A stretch of 64,000 nucleotides of DNA from Pedobacter ureilyticus (GTDB taxonomy: Bacteria; Bacteroidota; Bacteroidia; Sphingobacteriales; Sphingobacteriaceae), in NCBI RefSeq assembly GCF_005925345.1, contig NZ_SSHJ01000002.1:62001-126000 (forward strand), read 5' to 3'. Below are positions 32,934 through 41,623 of this stretch, piece after piece. Position numbers and translations under genes: made by a program. Under the pieces are notes generated by a model, which was given only the letters and a program-made list of their open reading frames with translations, ran no database searches and was not told the origin of the DNA. Position 1 is the stretch's first letter; each line of letters starts with the position of its first letter.

Positions 32934-33812
32934 TTATCTGTTCAAAGAAAATTTTATTGGAATATTGTACTTGGTGTTTACCACTTCGCCAAACATTTTG
33001 CCTGGCAGCCAACCCTCTGATAATTCCAGTACCCGTATGGCCTCAGTAGCCAGTTCGTTATTAGGTGCTGCTACAATTTCTACATCTTCAATAGTTCCGT
33101 TTTTTTTAACAATAAAACTTAGTTTCACTGTTCCTTGTATTTTTTGTTTGGCAGATTGCGTAGGATATTTAATTTCTGATGCTAAATACTTATAGAACTC
33201 TTTCAGTCCACCTTCGTAGCTAGCTGGGCCAAATAAATCTTCATATTTGATAGGATTTCCATTGGAGTCATAATATTTTCCTTCTGCTTTTTTGCCCGCT
33301 TGGTCGTAAACTTCTTCGCCAGCGGTTTTACCATCTTTATAAGTAAATTTCCAATTCCCAGTCTTTTTTCCGTTAATATAACTACCTTCTTCTTTGTTGC
33401 CGTTCCAGTATGCTACATAATTGCCGTTTAGCTTTCCATAATTAAAATTCTCTATCTTTTTTGGGGTTTCGCCATCACTGGTGTAAGTAATCCATTCTCC
33501 CTCTTTATGCCCTTTTTCATAACTGCCTTTTTCTTTTAGTTTGCTTTTTTGGTAGCTGGTATAAGCTCCCTTTCTAATGGTAAGCTCCTTGTCTTCAAAA
33601 CTTATCACTTCTTGTAATATATCTTTTTTATCGTAAAAAGAAACTTGATAAAATTCGCCAGACTTTTTAATTACTGGCCGCCATTTAGAGCGAACAGGAT
33701 CTTTGGTGTACATTGGGCTGTTGTAGATCAATGTGGTGTCTTGTTGGGCGCTAATTTGTGCAAATCCAGTGTTGGCAATGGCTAAAAAAGCTATAAGCGT
33801 TAGTTTTTTCAT
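32934..33812 (-). CDS. MORN-like and TonB C-terminal domain protein
   Basis: A 292-residue exported protein with signal peptide MKKLTLIAFLAIANTGFAQ. Residues about 80-190 are MORN-like repeats (EKGSYEKGHKEGEWI, NFNYGKLNGNYVAYWNGN, EGSYINGKKTGNWKFTYKDG), a beta-strand repeat that often binds lipid or other proteins. The C-terminal ~80 residues are a TonB C-terminal domain (QKIQGTVKLSFIVKKNGTIEDVEIV). It lacks the N-terminal transmembrane anchor of TonB, so it is unlikely to energise receptors itself. It is a small-ORF neighbourhood, followed by the basic repeat protein on the same strand. Confidence 0.85.
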   Translation of the reverse strand: MKKLTLIAFLAIANTGFAQISAQQDTTLIYNSPMYTKDPVRSKWRPVIKKSGEFYQVSFYDKKDILQEVISFEDKELTIRKGAYTSYQKSKLKEKGSYEKGHKEGEWITYTSDGETPKKIENFNYGKLNGNYVAYWNGNKEEGSYINGKKTGNWKFTYKDGKTAGEEVYDQAGKKAEGKYYDSNGNPIKYEDLFGPASYEGGLKEFYKYLASEIKYPTQSAKQKIQGTVKLSFIVKKNGTIEDVEIVAAPNNELATEAIRVLELSEGWLPGKMFGEVVNTKYNIPIKFSLNR

Positions 33813-33852
33813 TTTTTTTGCTTTTAGGGCGGAAGATTTTCGCCGTTTATAA

Positions 33853-36651
33853 TTAATGTGCTTCTAGCCAATTTGTTCCTTCGCCAATTTCAATTTCAAT
33901 AGGCACTTCGGTCTTAATGGCTGTTTTCATTCTATGGGTAATGATTTCCTTTACCGTTTCTTTTTCGCTTTTAACCACATCAAAAACCAACTCATCATGC
34001 ACCTGCATCGTCATTTTAGATTGCAGATTTTGCCCAACCATATCTTTGTGGATATTGATCATCGCAATCTTGATCATATCTGCTGCAGAACCTTGTATTG
34101 GTGCATTAATGGCATTTCGCTCTGCGTAACCTCTAACCGTCATATTTGCAGAGTTAATATCTCTCAAATACCTACGGCGGCCCATAATGGTTTCTACATA
34201 ACCATTTTCACGGGCAAAGTTCGTCGTGTCACTCATGTAGTTTTTAATGCCTGGATATTGGGCAAAATACTGCTCAATTATTTCGGCGGCTTCTTTACGA
34301 GGAATGTTCAAATTCTGCGACAAACCGAAAGCCGACTGCCCGTAGATGATACCAAAATTTACAGCTTTGGCGTTTCTTCGCTGTGTACTCGTAACCACGG
34401 CGATGTCAATACCGTAAACTTTAGCGGCAGTAGCGGTGTGAATATCTATTCCATTTAAGAAGGCATCCAGCATATTGGCCTCCTTACTAATTTCAGCAAT
34501 AATTCTCAACTCGATTTGCGAATAATCGGCAGAAAGAAGGATATGATTTTCATCTCTAGCGATAAAAGCTTTACGCACCTCTCTACCTCTGTCTGTTTTA
34601 ATCGGGATGTTCTGTAAATTAGGGTTGTTTGAGCTTAATCTGCCCGTAGCGGCAACTGCCTGGTTGTAGCTTGTGTGTACTCTTCCGGTTCTTGGATTTA
34701 CCAAGAGCGGCAAGGCATCTACATAAGTAGATTTCAATTTCTGCATTTGGCGGAAATCTAAGATATCCTGTACAATATCGCTTTTGCTGGCTAGTGCAGT
34801 TAACACATCTTCGCCAGTTTGGTACTGACCAGTTTTGGTTTTTTTTGCTTTAGGATCCAGTTTTAAATGATCGAAAAGCACTTCGCCCAATTGCTTTGGA
34901 GAAGCTAGGTTAAACTTCAGCCCTGCTTTTTCGTAAACAGAAAGTTCGGCTTTTGAGATTTCTTCTTGCAATTGTGCAGAGTAAGTAGCCAAAGTTTCAG
35001 CATCAATTCTAACCCCTTCTTTTTCCATATCCGCCAGCACATAAATTAACGGATTTTCTATTTCCTTTGCTAGTTTAGACGCATTTCTTTCTGCTAGCAT
35101 TGGCTCAAAAACATTGGCCAGCTGTAGGGTTACGTCGGCATCTTCGGCAGCATAGTCTACCACTTTTTCTACCGCAATATCTTTCATGTTCAACTGATTT
35201 TTACCTTTAGGCCCAATTAACGAAGTGATGGAAATTGGCGTGTAGCCCAGGTAATTTTCAGCAAGCACATCCATACCGTGCCTCGTATCCGGATCGATTA
35301 GGTAATGCGCTAACATGGTGTCAAAAAGCTCTCCTTTCAGCTGAATACCGTACCATTTTAGCACCAGCATATCGTACTTAATATTCTGTCCAATTTTAAC
35401 AATGTTCTCGTTTTCAAAAACAGGTCTAAATTCTTCTAAAATGGCTTGGGTTTCTTCTCTGTTTTCGGGCGTTGGAATGTAATATCCTTTACCTGCATCT
35501 ACCGAAAAAGAGAGCCCTACTAAATCTACCAAGTTTGCATCTACACCAGTAGTTTCGGTATCGAAAGAAATTCGGCTTTGCTGTAATAGTAGCTTAACAA
35601 GTTCTTTTCGTGCTTCTATTGTATCAACTAAATGATATTCGTGCGGCGTATTTTCGATGTTTTTGGCATCGATTGGCGTATCAAAAAGTGAAGGTTGATT
35701 TTCGATTTCTTTGCTAGCCACAGCATTCCCAAATAAATCTTGCTGTCCGTTAGACTTACCTTCGTTTACGTTAAAGTTGTCACCAAACACACGCTTGCCA
35801 ATGGTTCTAAACTCTAGCTCAGCAAACAAAGGTTCTAGAAGCTCTTTACTAGGTTCTTCTAGCAACAATTGCTGTTCATTAAACTCTACCGGGACATTTA
35901 AAATAATGGTTGCCAACTTCTTAGAAATTAAGCCCTGTGCCGCAAAATTCTCTACATTTTCTCTTTGCTTTCCCTTTAGCTCGTGGCTATTGGCAATGAT
36001 GTTTTCCATACTGCCATATTGCTTAATCAAAGCTTTAGCGGTTTTTTCTCCAATTCCCGGTATCCCCGGAATATTATCTACCGCATCGCCCCATAAACCA
36101 AGAATGTCTATTACCTGTTCTACCTTTTCAATCTCCCATTTCGCTAAAACCTCTGGAACACCTAAAATTTCCATTTCGTTGCCCATACGAGCGGGTTTGT
36201 AGATGAAAATATTATCAGAAACCAATTGCGCAAAATCTTTATCGGGTGTCATACAATACACTTGGAAGCCCGCTTTTTCGCCCTCTTTTGCTAAAGTTCC
36301 AATAATATCGTCTGCTTCGTAGCCATCTTTGGTAATTACAGGGATATTAAACCCTTCTATCAACCTAAAAATATACGGAAGCGCCTTTGATAAATCTTCG
36401 GGCATTGCTTCGCGGTGTGCTTTATAAGCCTCAAAATCTGTATGTCTTTCTGTAGGCGCTTCGGTATCAAAAACTACGGCAATATGTGTTGGTCTTTCCT
36501 TTTTAAGTACCTCTAGCAGGGTGTTGGTAAAGCCCATAACAGCCGAAGTATTGACACCCGTAGAGGTAAAGCGTGGGTTTTTGCTCAATGCGAAATGCGC
36601 CCGATAAATTAGCGCCATCCCATCTAAAAGGAAAAGTTTTTTGTTGCTCAT
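33853..36651 (-). CDS. polA: DNA polymerase I
   Basis: A 932-residue three-domain Pol I. 5' nuclease (1-~300) with LFLLDGMALIYRAHFA, metal-binding acidic clusters such as VVFDTEAPTERH and GYEADDIIG; 3'-5' exonuclease (about 330-530) with the catalytic FDTETTG and EDADVTLQL; polymerase domain (about 560-932) with palm motif A (LSADYSQIELRI), O-helix (RRNAKAVNFGIIYG) and motif C (QVHDELVFD). All three active sites are present, so it both fills gaps and proofreads. Repair and Okazaki fragment processing. Monocistronic. Confidence 0.97.
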   Translation of the reverse strand: MSNKKLFLLDGMALIYRAHFALSKNPRFTSTGVNTSAVMGFTNTLLEVLKKERPTHIAVVFDTEAPTERHTDFEAYKAHREAMPEDLSKALPYIFRLIEGFNIPVITKDGYEADDIIGTLAKEGEKAGFQVYCMTPDKDFAQLVSDNIFIYKPARMGNEMEILGVPEVLAKWEIEKVEQVIDILGLWGDAVDNIPGIPGIGEKTAKALIKQYGSMENIIANSHELKGKQRENVENFAAQGLISKKLATIILNVPVEFNEQQLLLEEPSKELLEPLFAELEFRTIGKRVFGDNFNVNEGKSNGQQDLFGNAVASKEIENQPSLFDTPIDAKNIENTPHEYHLVDTIEARKELVKLLLQQSRISFDTETTGVDANLVDLVGLSFSVDAGKGYYIPTPENREETQAILEEFRPVFENENIVKIGQNIKYDMLVLKWYGIQLKGELFDTMLAHYLIDPDTRHGMDVLAENYLGYTPISITSLIGPKGKNQLNMKDIAVEKVVDYAAEDADVTLQLANVFEPMLAERNASKLAKEIENPLIYVLADMEKEGVRIDAETLATYSAQLQEEISKAELSVYEKAGLKFNLASPKQLGEVLFDHLKLDPKAKKTKTGQYQTGEDVLTALASKSDIVQDILDFRQMQKLKSTYVDALPLLVNPRTGRVHTSYNQAVAATGRLSSNNPNLQNIPIKTDRGREVRKAFIARDENHILLSADYSQIELRIIAEISKEANMLDAFLNGIDIHTATAAKVYGIDIAVVTSTQRRNAKAVNFGIIYGQSAFGLSQNLNIPRKEAAEIIEQYFAQYPGIKNYMSDTTNFARENGYVETIMGRRRYLRDINSANMTVRGYAERNAINAPIQGSAADMIKIAMINIHKDMVGQNLQSKMTMQVHDELVFDVVKSEKETVKEIITHRMKTAIKTEVPIEIEIGEGTNWLEAH

Positions 36652-36667
36652 ATTTTATTTATTCTAG

Positions 36668-36750
36668 CCGTCATTTCGACGAAGCGTGAGGAGAAATCTC
36701 AAAAATAGCAATCGTAGTTATGAGATTTCTCACTGCGTTCGAAATGACGG
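36668..36750. repeat. GTCATTTCGACGAAGCG inverted repeat
   Basis: CCGTCATTTCGACGAAGCG (36668-36686) faces CGTTCGAAATGACGG (36736-36750); the inner AGAAATCTC / GAGATTTCT arms also pair. The same core occurs inside the MITE-like elements at 20996, 25042 and 32430. It lies between polA and a CPBP gene, both on the minus strand. Confidence 0.75.
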
Positions 36751-36796
36751 GGCGGTTTTTTACTGCCTTGGTAAAGGTAACGATAAATTGAAAAAA

Positions 36797-37492
36797 CTAA
36801 GGGAAAAGAATCATCAGCGAAAATGCAGCCAAGTTAAATAAAGCATGAAAAAGTATACTATAAATCAAGCCGTACTTAATACGTAGGTAGCCAAGGCTTA
36901 GGCCTCCTAAAGCTTGAGAAGCGATATAGAACACAAAACTAGGATCAGAAATAGTCAAGTCATCATAGTTAGTTAAGTGGATTAAGCCAAATACAATTGC
37001 CGTGTAGAAAAATAAGAAGGGGTAGGTTTTCTTCCAAGCTCTAATACTATAGAACTTACCTTTCCTCCTTAAAAAACTGATGGAAAAAGCTGCAAGTATT
37101 AACGCCACAATTACTATCATAAATTGAATCCATGCTCCAGTTATTTGAGAAGCAATTAATCCAGCGAGAGATAGAAAAGCGAAATAGATCGTACCATGAA
37201 GGTCTCGTAAATGCCATCTAAAAAACACTTCTTCCAAAAGTGGAGCTAAAATACAGGCAAAAGCCAGTGTACCCCAAACACCGTATTCTTTCAAAAGGTC
37301 TGTACCCTCATGTTTACTGATAAGATTGAAATGCAACAAAATATACAATAAGCCCACTAACAGAGCGGTAAAGAGTATGTCGAGTAGAAATAATGCTGCA
37401 AAATCTTTAAACAGCAAGCTTTTATCTTTTTGTTTTTTGAGGAGTGAGGGCTTTTTAAGGAATTGATAAAAATCATAAAGCGCCTTTTTCAT
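36797..37492 (-). CDS. CPBP family intramembrane metalloprotease
   Basis: A 231-residue membrane protein with about eight helices and the CPBP/Abi motifs: EEVFFRWHL (motif 1, glutamates plus Arg) at about 92, FGLIHLTN (motif 2 His) and LFHALFNLA (motif 3, His with Asn). All catalytic positions are present. Such proteins cleave inside the membrane (prenyl-protein or other substrates; some give immunity to peptide toxins). No bacteriocin gene is near, so a specific role cannot be named. Confidence 0.88.
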   Translation of the reverse strand: MKKALYDFYQFLKKPSLLKKQKDKSLLFKDFAALFLLDILFTALLVGLLYILLHFNLISKHEGTDLLKEYGVWGTLAFACILAPLLEEVFFRWHLRDLHGTIYFAFLSLAGLIASQITGAWIQFMIVIVALILAAFSISFLRRKGKFYSIRAWKKTYPFLFFYTAIVFGLIHLTNYDDLTISDPSFVFYIASQALGGLSLGYLRIKYGLIYSILFHALFNLAAFSLMILFP

Positions 37493-37556
37493 AAATTGAG
37501 ATGTTAATTAATGTTATACCTATAACAATACTACCTAATTTTCCGTTAATTTGAAC

Positions 37557-38237
37557 ATGAAAAGTCTTAAAATCATACTCTCAATTTGTTTATTAACCTT
37601 TGCTTCAAAAGCCCAAGATGCGGTGTTAATTAGCGAGGGTAATTTTGTGCGTGGCGAAATTAAGGGTACTAATTACGAATCTGTTTTTATACAAATTGAA
37701 GAGCAGGGCTTAAAAGAATACAAAGCTAAAGACATCAAATCTTTTTTATGGAACGGCGACACTTATGAGAGCAAGCCATATATTGTTGGCAAAAAAGCAG
37801 TGGTAAAGTTTTTTAGGCTAGTTGAAGGAGGAACCGTTAACCTATACGCCGTGGGGGGCACATCTGGTGTAGAAGAGCCTGTTCAGCCCAGGGTAAAAGC
37901 CCGTCCAACTTTTGGCGTAGGCATGGGAACTGGCGGAGGTATGGGTGGCGGTTTAGGTGGTGGCGTAAGCATTAACTTGGGCGGCGGCCGTGGTGGTGTA
38001 GAACGACCGGCCGGAGCTGCACCGAAAGCCAAAGTTTTTTACTTTATAGAAAAACCTGGCACAGGCCCAATGCAAGAAATTGCTGCCGATGGTTCTAGAA
38101 CCGCCGCTACTAAAAATTTGCTCCTGGCCAAACTAACTGGTGATGATGGTTTAGCCCAAAGCATTAAAGCAACCGAAAGCTTCGACGAAAAAATGCTGAT
38201 TGCACTGGTAAAATCTTATAATGAAGCGGTGAAGTAG
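37557..38237 (+). CDS. Exported protein with a Gly-rich linker, unknown
   Basis: A 226-residue exported protein: signal peptide MKSLKIILSICLLTFASKAQ, an N-terminal domain (about 20-105: LISEGNFVRGEIKGTNYE..., VVKFFRLVEGGTVNLYAV), a flexible Gly/Met linker rich in GMGGG and GLGGG (about 120-155), and a C-terminal helical domain (about 165-226). I do not recognise the family; the middle linker resembles that of many Bacteroidota extracellular hypothetical proteins. I start at the ATG at 37557 rather than an in-frame TTG two codons earlier. It is followed by the ParE antitoxin gene in the same direction, but by a separate promoter as far as visible. Confidence 0.6.
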   Translation: MKSLKIILSICLLTFASKAQDAVLISEGNFVRGEIKGTNYESVFIQIEEQGLKEYKAKDIKSFLWNGDTYESKPYIVGKKAVVKFFRLVEGGTVNLYAVGGTSGVEEPVQPRVKARPTFGVGMGTGGGMGGGLGGGVSINLGGGRGGVERPAGAAPKAKVFYFIEKPGTGPMQEIAADGSRTAATKNLLLAKLTGDDGLAQSIKATESFDEKMLIALVKSYNEAVK

Positions 38238-38290
38238 GTTACGATTTCTTAAAAGGTAAGAAAATCTTACCTTTTAAGAAAAACAGAAAT

Positions 38291-38527
38291 ATGGATACTA
38301 CATTTCGATTTTCATCTGCGCAACAGATTACAGAAGAATTTATAGAAAAGCTAAGAAGTTTTTATAAGGATGTGCCAATTTCTATTACTGTACAAGAAGA
38401 CTTCCAAATTCCAGAGTGGCAAAAAGAAGTAGTTCTTAAAAGGCAGCAGCATATTAAAAACCATCCGCAATCTTTAGTCGATTTTGATGAAATGATGCTG
38501 ACTTTGGAGCAAGAAGTGCGAAAATGA
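38291..38527 (+). CDS. Antitoxin of a ParE-type toxin-antitoxin pair
   Basis: A 78-residue protein of the addiction-module antitoxin group found with RelE/ParE toxins in Bacteroidota: N-terminal dimerising region, then the C-terminal toxin-binding helix segment FQIPEWQKEVVLKRQQHIK (about 42-60) and a short DFDEMMLTLEQEVRK tail. Its TGA overlaps the ATG of the following toxin frame (ATGA), the normal arrangement. The reading frame is intact, whereas the toxin is not. Confidence 0.8.
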   Translation: MDTTFRFSSAQQITEEFIEKLRSFYKDVPISITVQEDFQIPEWQKEVVLKRQQHIKNHPQSLVDFDEMMLTLEQEVRK

Positions 38528-38821
38528 GTGCTAAAAAGCAAATTGTTGAAATTGTAAAGCAAGATTTAAAAGAAGCGGCAATTTGATATGAAAATGCTAG
38601 AAAAGGATTGGGCTTACTCTTTTTAAAAGAAGTTATGCAAAAGTAAACTTCAATGCAAAAAACCCACTCGTTTATCAAATTCGTTATGCCAATATTAGGA
38701 GGCATTTACCGATAGGTTTCCTTATAGTATTCACTATGAATACAACGAACCAGAAAATAAAATAATCATATTAGCAGTTTTTCATACTTCAATAAATCCC
38801 AAAACTTGGGAAGATAGATAG
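38524..38821 (+). pseudogene. Decayed ParE/RelE toxin
   Basis: Starting at the ATG that overlaps the antitoxin stop, the frame reads MSAKKQIVEIVKQDLKEAAI and then a TGA where the family has Trp (A-x-W-Y-E); the next codons read YENARKGLGLLFLKEV, the ParE helix. A shift of one base is then needed to continue as VNFNAKNPLVYQIRYANIRR, and another to reach FPYSIHYEYNEPENKIIILA and HTSINPKTWEDR. These segments follow the ParE order with F-P-Y-x-I-x-Y, then the H-x-x-x-x-P-x-x-W-x-x-R ending. One nonsense change and two frameshifts, so no toxin is made. Confidence 0.85.
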
Positions 38822-38939
38822 TTTTTAAACCGCCCCTTTGGAGTTTCGAAGCTAGTTAATTTTTCCAGACAGGCCGCGTGTTAAGATTGATAAAATTTAG
38901 CGGTAATTAAGCTATAAATACCCATGTTTTGCTTCATAA

Positions 38940-39113
38940 GTTATGCTCTTCGGAGTTTGTAACTCCGAAGCATTAGCATAGGATCTGCGATCCGAACTAA
39001 AATTTTATTTGCATTGCTGAATAGCATTGCTTTTAAAAGAAATTAAAAATTCCACGATAGGGAGTTCGACATTACAAATGTCGAACAGCAATACGAATGA
39101 AAAAATCCCTATC
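38940..39113. repeat. Multi-hairpin REP-like block
   Basis: A run of short perfect hairpins: CTTCGGAGTT-TGT-AACTCCGAAG (38948-38970), GGATC-TGC-GATCC (38981-38993), TTCGACATT-ACA-AATGTCGAA (39065-39085), bracketed by GATAGGGA (39056-39063) and TCCCTATC (39106-39113). It lies between the dead toxin and the 39116 gene, convergent. Similar multi-stem blocks are seen in other Bacteroidota genomes. Confidence 0.65.
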
Positions 39114-39115
39114 CG

Positions 39116-39424
39116 TTACCCCTGTTTTTCCAAGTACTTTTTAACACCCGCCAATTTCTGAATACCATTAAAGGTAAACATTTTGCCAACAGCGATTTCT
39201 TTTTTCATGTCTTTATCCCAAACATGAATAACGGTATCTCCAATAAACACCCAACTCAATTTTTGATCTCCCATATAAGTGCTTTTCACTTCTGTAATTA
39301 CGCCAGAAATCGCTTTCTTATTTCTGCCGGGACTATATTGGAACGTTTGCTTTTGCTTTTTCTGTGCGTACACCGAGCTTAAAACCAATAAGGTTAGCAC
39401 GCCTGTAAATAAATATTTTTTCAT
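39116..39424 (-). CDS. Small exported protein, unknown
   Basis: A 102-residue protein with signal peptide MKKYLFTGVLTLLVLSSVYAQ and a mature part that looks like a small beta domain: ISGVITEVKSTYMGDQKLSWVFIGDTVIHVWDK. It lacks Cys or catalytic motifs. The family is not recognised. The gene is convergent with the dead toxin across a hairpin block. Confidence 0.55.
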   Translation of the reverse strand: MKKYLFTGVLTLLVLSSVYAQKKQKQTFQYSPGRNKKAISGVITEVKSTYMGDQKLSWVFIGDTVIHVWDKDMKKEIAVGKMFTFNGIQKLAGVKKYLEKQG

Positions 39425-39876
39425 GGCATAGGTATAAGATGTATCTTAAACATGAAAATAATGTGCCAAAATTTTTCTCTTACCTAAAAGGCTCCACAGC
39501 AATATGCACCCTTTTCTACCGCTTTGATTTGGGAAATTTTTGGAATAAAATTCCACAAATAACCATGGCGCTATAGCTAAAAGTTTTATGATTGTTTGCG
39601 ATTCGGTTTATTTTTAGGTGGTGCTACACTTATCATATCAATCTTTGCGGAACCCAGGTTGCAGGTTTCTGACACTCGAGATCTAAAAAAGAAGACCCAA
39701 GAAACGCTACCTTAACCTAAAAACACCAGCCTGAGTTGCAACATTCAAACACACCCGTATAAACAACTGATTTTCAATAGTTTTAATAAAAAAATAAAAA
39801 TATAGGGTAACAATTTTCATGACAAGGTGATATACCAATGAAACAATCAATTTTTAACCTTTTAAAAAATACGATC
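39425..39876. other. Intergenic region, nothing identified
   Basis: About 450 bases without a credible coding frame or known repeat. An AT-rich stretch near 39775-39830 may hold the promoter of the next gene, but no clear TAnnTTTG box was found. I see no structured RNA. Confidence 0.5.
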
Positions 39877-40440
39877 ATGAAAAAGTCTATTAAAATTATC
39901 GGAATATTTGCTTTAGCGCTAGTTACCTTATTTGCTTGTAAAAAAGACGGAGAAGAAATCCAAAAAGACGAAAGATTTTCTGTAGCGATGAAAGTTGCCA
40001 CGGCAAGAGGAGGCTCCGAGGCCGCTATCTTAATTGGAAGTAAGGATGAACTAAAAACAGCATTAACTAAAAATGAGGGAAAAGTTTATCTAAAAAAAGT
40101 ATCAGAAAAAAACAATGTATTTATACCCATAGTTGGAGATCCAGTAGGCCCGGTAGACCCTGTTAACCCAATAGATCTATGTTGGGATGAAATAGATGCT
40201 TATTACGATGCAAATGTAGGCACTTGGAGAGAACAAGCCAATGCAACTTGTAAAGATGTGATAGTTTGTTTAACCTGTCCAAATGCTGGTGCTGGGCTGT
40301 ATGTACTGTATGTGATTAAACCAAACTCGCCTAAATGCATGGTAATGGATAGCTTTGAAGCTCAGTTTAGTTTAGTTGCTTTTAACTACAACGACAACGA
40401 ATTAGACAGCGAAGCTGTTGGTAACTTGATTAAAAAGTAA
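39877..40440 (+). CDS. Cysteine-containing lipoprotein, unknown
   Basis: A 187-residue lipoprotein (lipobox LFAC, about residues 17-20), a charged N-terminal region, a linker GDPVGPVDPVNPIDL with three V-D/G-P units (about 92-106), then a C-terminal domain with cysteines at LCWDEID, TCKDVIVCLTCPNAG and KCMVM. The CLTC pair is a CxxC; spacing suggests disulfides or a metal site. Start at the ATG at 39877, because the in-frame ATG at 39838 would add a segment before the signal peptide. No related genes nearby. Followed by an exceptionally strong terminator. Confidence 0.65.
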   Translation: MKKSIKIIGIFALALVTLFACKKDGEEIQKDERFSVAMKVATARGGSEAAILIGSKDELKTALTKNEGKVYLKKVSEKNNVFIPIVGDPVGPVDPVNPIDLCWDEIDAYYDANVGTWREQANATCKDVIVCLTCPNAGAGLYVLYVIKPNSPKCMVMDSFEAQFSLVAFNYNDNELDSEAVGNLIKK

Positions 40441-40450
40441 ATGCAATTCA

Positions 40451-40496
40451 AAAAAATCAGCCTTTGAAATTAGATCATTTCAAAGGCTGATTTTTT
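40451..40496. terminator. Perfect 20-bp bidirectional terminator
   Basis: A stem of 20 uninterrupted base pairs (40451-40470 with 40477-40496) around TAGATC, with A and T tracts on the two sides. It ends the lipoprotein transcript and the convergent SelW-like gene, whose stop codon overlaps the end of the stem at 40496. Confidence 0.9.
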
Positions 40497-40774
40497 TATT
40501 TATCTGAATGTCCCAAACTTTTATCTGGACAAGCAATATCTCTAACCAACTGTTTCAGTTCTTTAATTTCGGGGAAGCGCCCTTTAACTTTTCGATCAAA
40601 AATCAATTGTTCATCAATGCTAATCAAAAAAGTGCCACTCGTTTCGCTAGGTTTTAATGTTACACCTCCAAGCTCTTCGGCAAATGTCGTAAGCAGCTCT
40701 TGCGCAAAATAGGCCGAACGCAATAACCAACCACATTTTGGGCAGTATTCTATAGTAACAACGGGTTTACTCAT
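40496..40774 (-). CDS. SelW/Rdx-type thioredoxin-fold protein
   Basis: A 92-residue cytosolic protein of the SelT/SelW/SelH (Rdx) family. The redox site CPKC is at residues 11-14 (IEYCPKCGWLLR); VTLKPSETSGTFLISIDEQLI and DRKVKGRFPEIKELKQLVRD complete the fold. Here the usual selenocysteine position is cysteine. Probable role: thiol redox homeostasis, interacting partner unknown. Its CTTTGTGCTCTTTGTG-containing upstream region is a common intergenic repeat. Confidence 0.88.
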   Translation of the reverse strand: MSKPVVTIEYCPKCGWLLRSAYFAQELLTTFAEELGGVTLKPSETSGTFLISIDEQLIFDRKVKGRFPEIKELKQLVRDIACPDKSLGHSDK

Positions 40775-40817
40775 TGTAAAATTCTTTGTGCTCTTTGTGC
40801 CTTGGTGGTGGATAAGA

Positions 40818-41159
40818 TTACTTCTTCAAATCATCCCAAAACTCTACAGCTCTACGGTAATGCGGGATCACAATAGATCCACCCACCAAATTGGCAATCA
40901 TGAAAACCTCGTTCATTTCTTCATCGCTAACACCTTCATTGTAACATTTTTCCAAGTGATACTTGATACAATCATCACATCGTAAAACCATCGAAGCCAC
41001 CAAGCCCAACATTTCCTTTGTTTTTACGCTCAATGCGCCTTCTGCGTAAGAGGTAGTATCTAATGCAAAAAAGCGCTTAATATTGGTATTGGCGGTTTCC
41101 ATTACTCGCTCGTTCATTTTAGAGCGATATTCGTTAAATTCTTCTACTAATTTTCCCAT
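40818..41159 (-). CDS. Carboxymuconolactone decarboxylase/AhpD-family protein
   Basis: A 113-residue helical protein with the AhpD-type site C61-x2-C64-x3-H68 in RCDDCIKYHLEKCYNEG, followed by VSDEEMNEVFMIANLVGGSI. In the family this site gives peroxidase-linked disulfide reductase activity, or the fold is reused. It is a probable antioxidant protein. A neighbour encodes another thioredoxin-fold redox protein and OxyR lies 5 kb away, which fits a redox theme but is inference. Confidence 0.85.
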   Translation of the reverse strand: MGKLVEEFNEYRSKMNERVMETANTNIKRFFALDTTSYAEGALSVKTKEMLGLVASMVLRCDDCIKYHLEKCYNEGVSDEEMNEVFMIANLVGGSIVIPHYRRAVEFWDDLKK

Positions 41160-41255
41160 TTTCTACAATGATTGAATTTTAAATTTTTGAATGAGTGAAT
41201 ATCCACAATATCTTCGGACATCGGACCTCTGACTTTCAGACTAAAACTTCCCGAC

Positions 41256-41615
41256 TTACAGCTCCTGCAGCGGATCCCAAAATACCTGCTTAAAGTTTTT
41301 TACTTTGTCGTTAACTACGGTTACGCCTTCTTTTTCTAACAATTCTTGCATTAGTGTTGGAGGCGAAAAGTGAAATCTGCCAGTCAATAAGCCGCTGCTA
41401 TTTACAATTCTGTGTGCCGGCACTTTTGGATAAGCCTGCCCCGCATAAGCCATTGCGTGCCCAACCATTCTCGATGAATTAGCTACACCCAAAGCCTTTG
41501 CTATAGCTCCATAAGAAGTTACCCTTCCTTTTGGCACCAGTCTTGCTACTTCGTAAACTTGTTCGTAAAAGGTTGATGTCTGGGCCTTAGCGCTTTTAGA
41601 TCTTTGGTCTTTCAC
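41256..41615 (-). CDS. Alkyltransferase-like protein (ATL), MGMT family
   Basis: A 119-residue protein with the DNA-binding fold of O6-alkylguanine-DNA alkyltransferase: RVTSYGAIAKALG and SSRMVGHAMA are the recognition helix region. The active-site motif PCHR is PAHR here (residues 66-69), so the acceptor cysteine is replaced by Ala and the protein cannot accept alkyl groups. ATLs instead bind alkylated guanine and direct it to nucleotide excision repair. It begins with GTG and lies nine bases after the trmB stop, in the same operon. Confidence 0.9.
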   Translation of the reverse strand: MKDQRSKSAKAQTSTFYEQVYEVARLVPKGRVTSYGAIAKALGVANSSRMVGHAMAYAGQAYPKVPAHRIVNSSGLLTGRFHFSPPTLMQELLEKEGVTVVNDKVKNFKQVFWDPLQEL

Positions 41616-41623
41616 CTTTGTCT

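Noticed and set aside
33934..34458. A 174-codon frame opposite polA
   Set aside because: It overlaps the polymerase domain codons, and polA is unambiguous.
40778..40806. CTTTGTGCTCTTTGTGC motif as a regulatory site
   Set aside because: It is a common dispersed repeat between genes in this group and lies by chance between two minus-strand genes.
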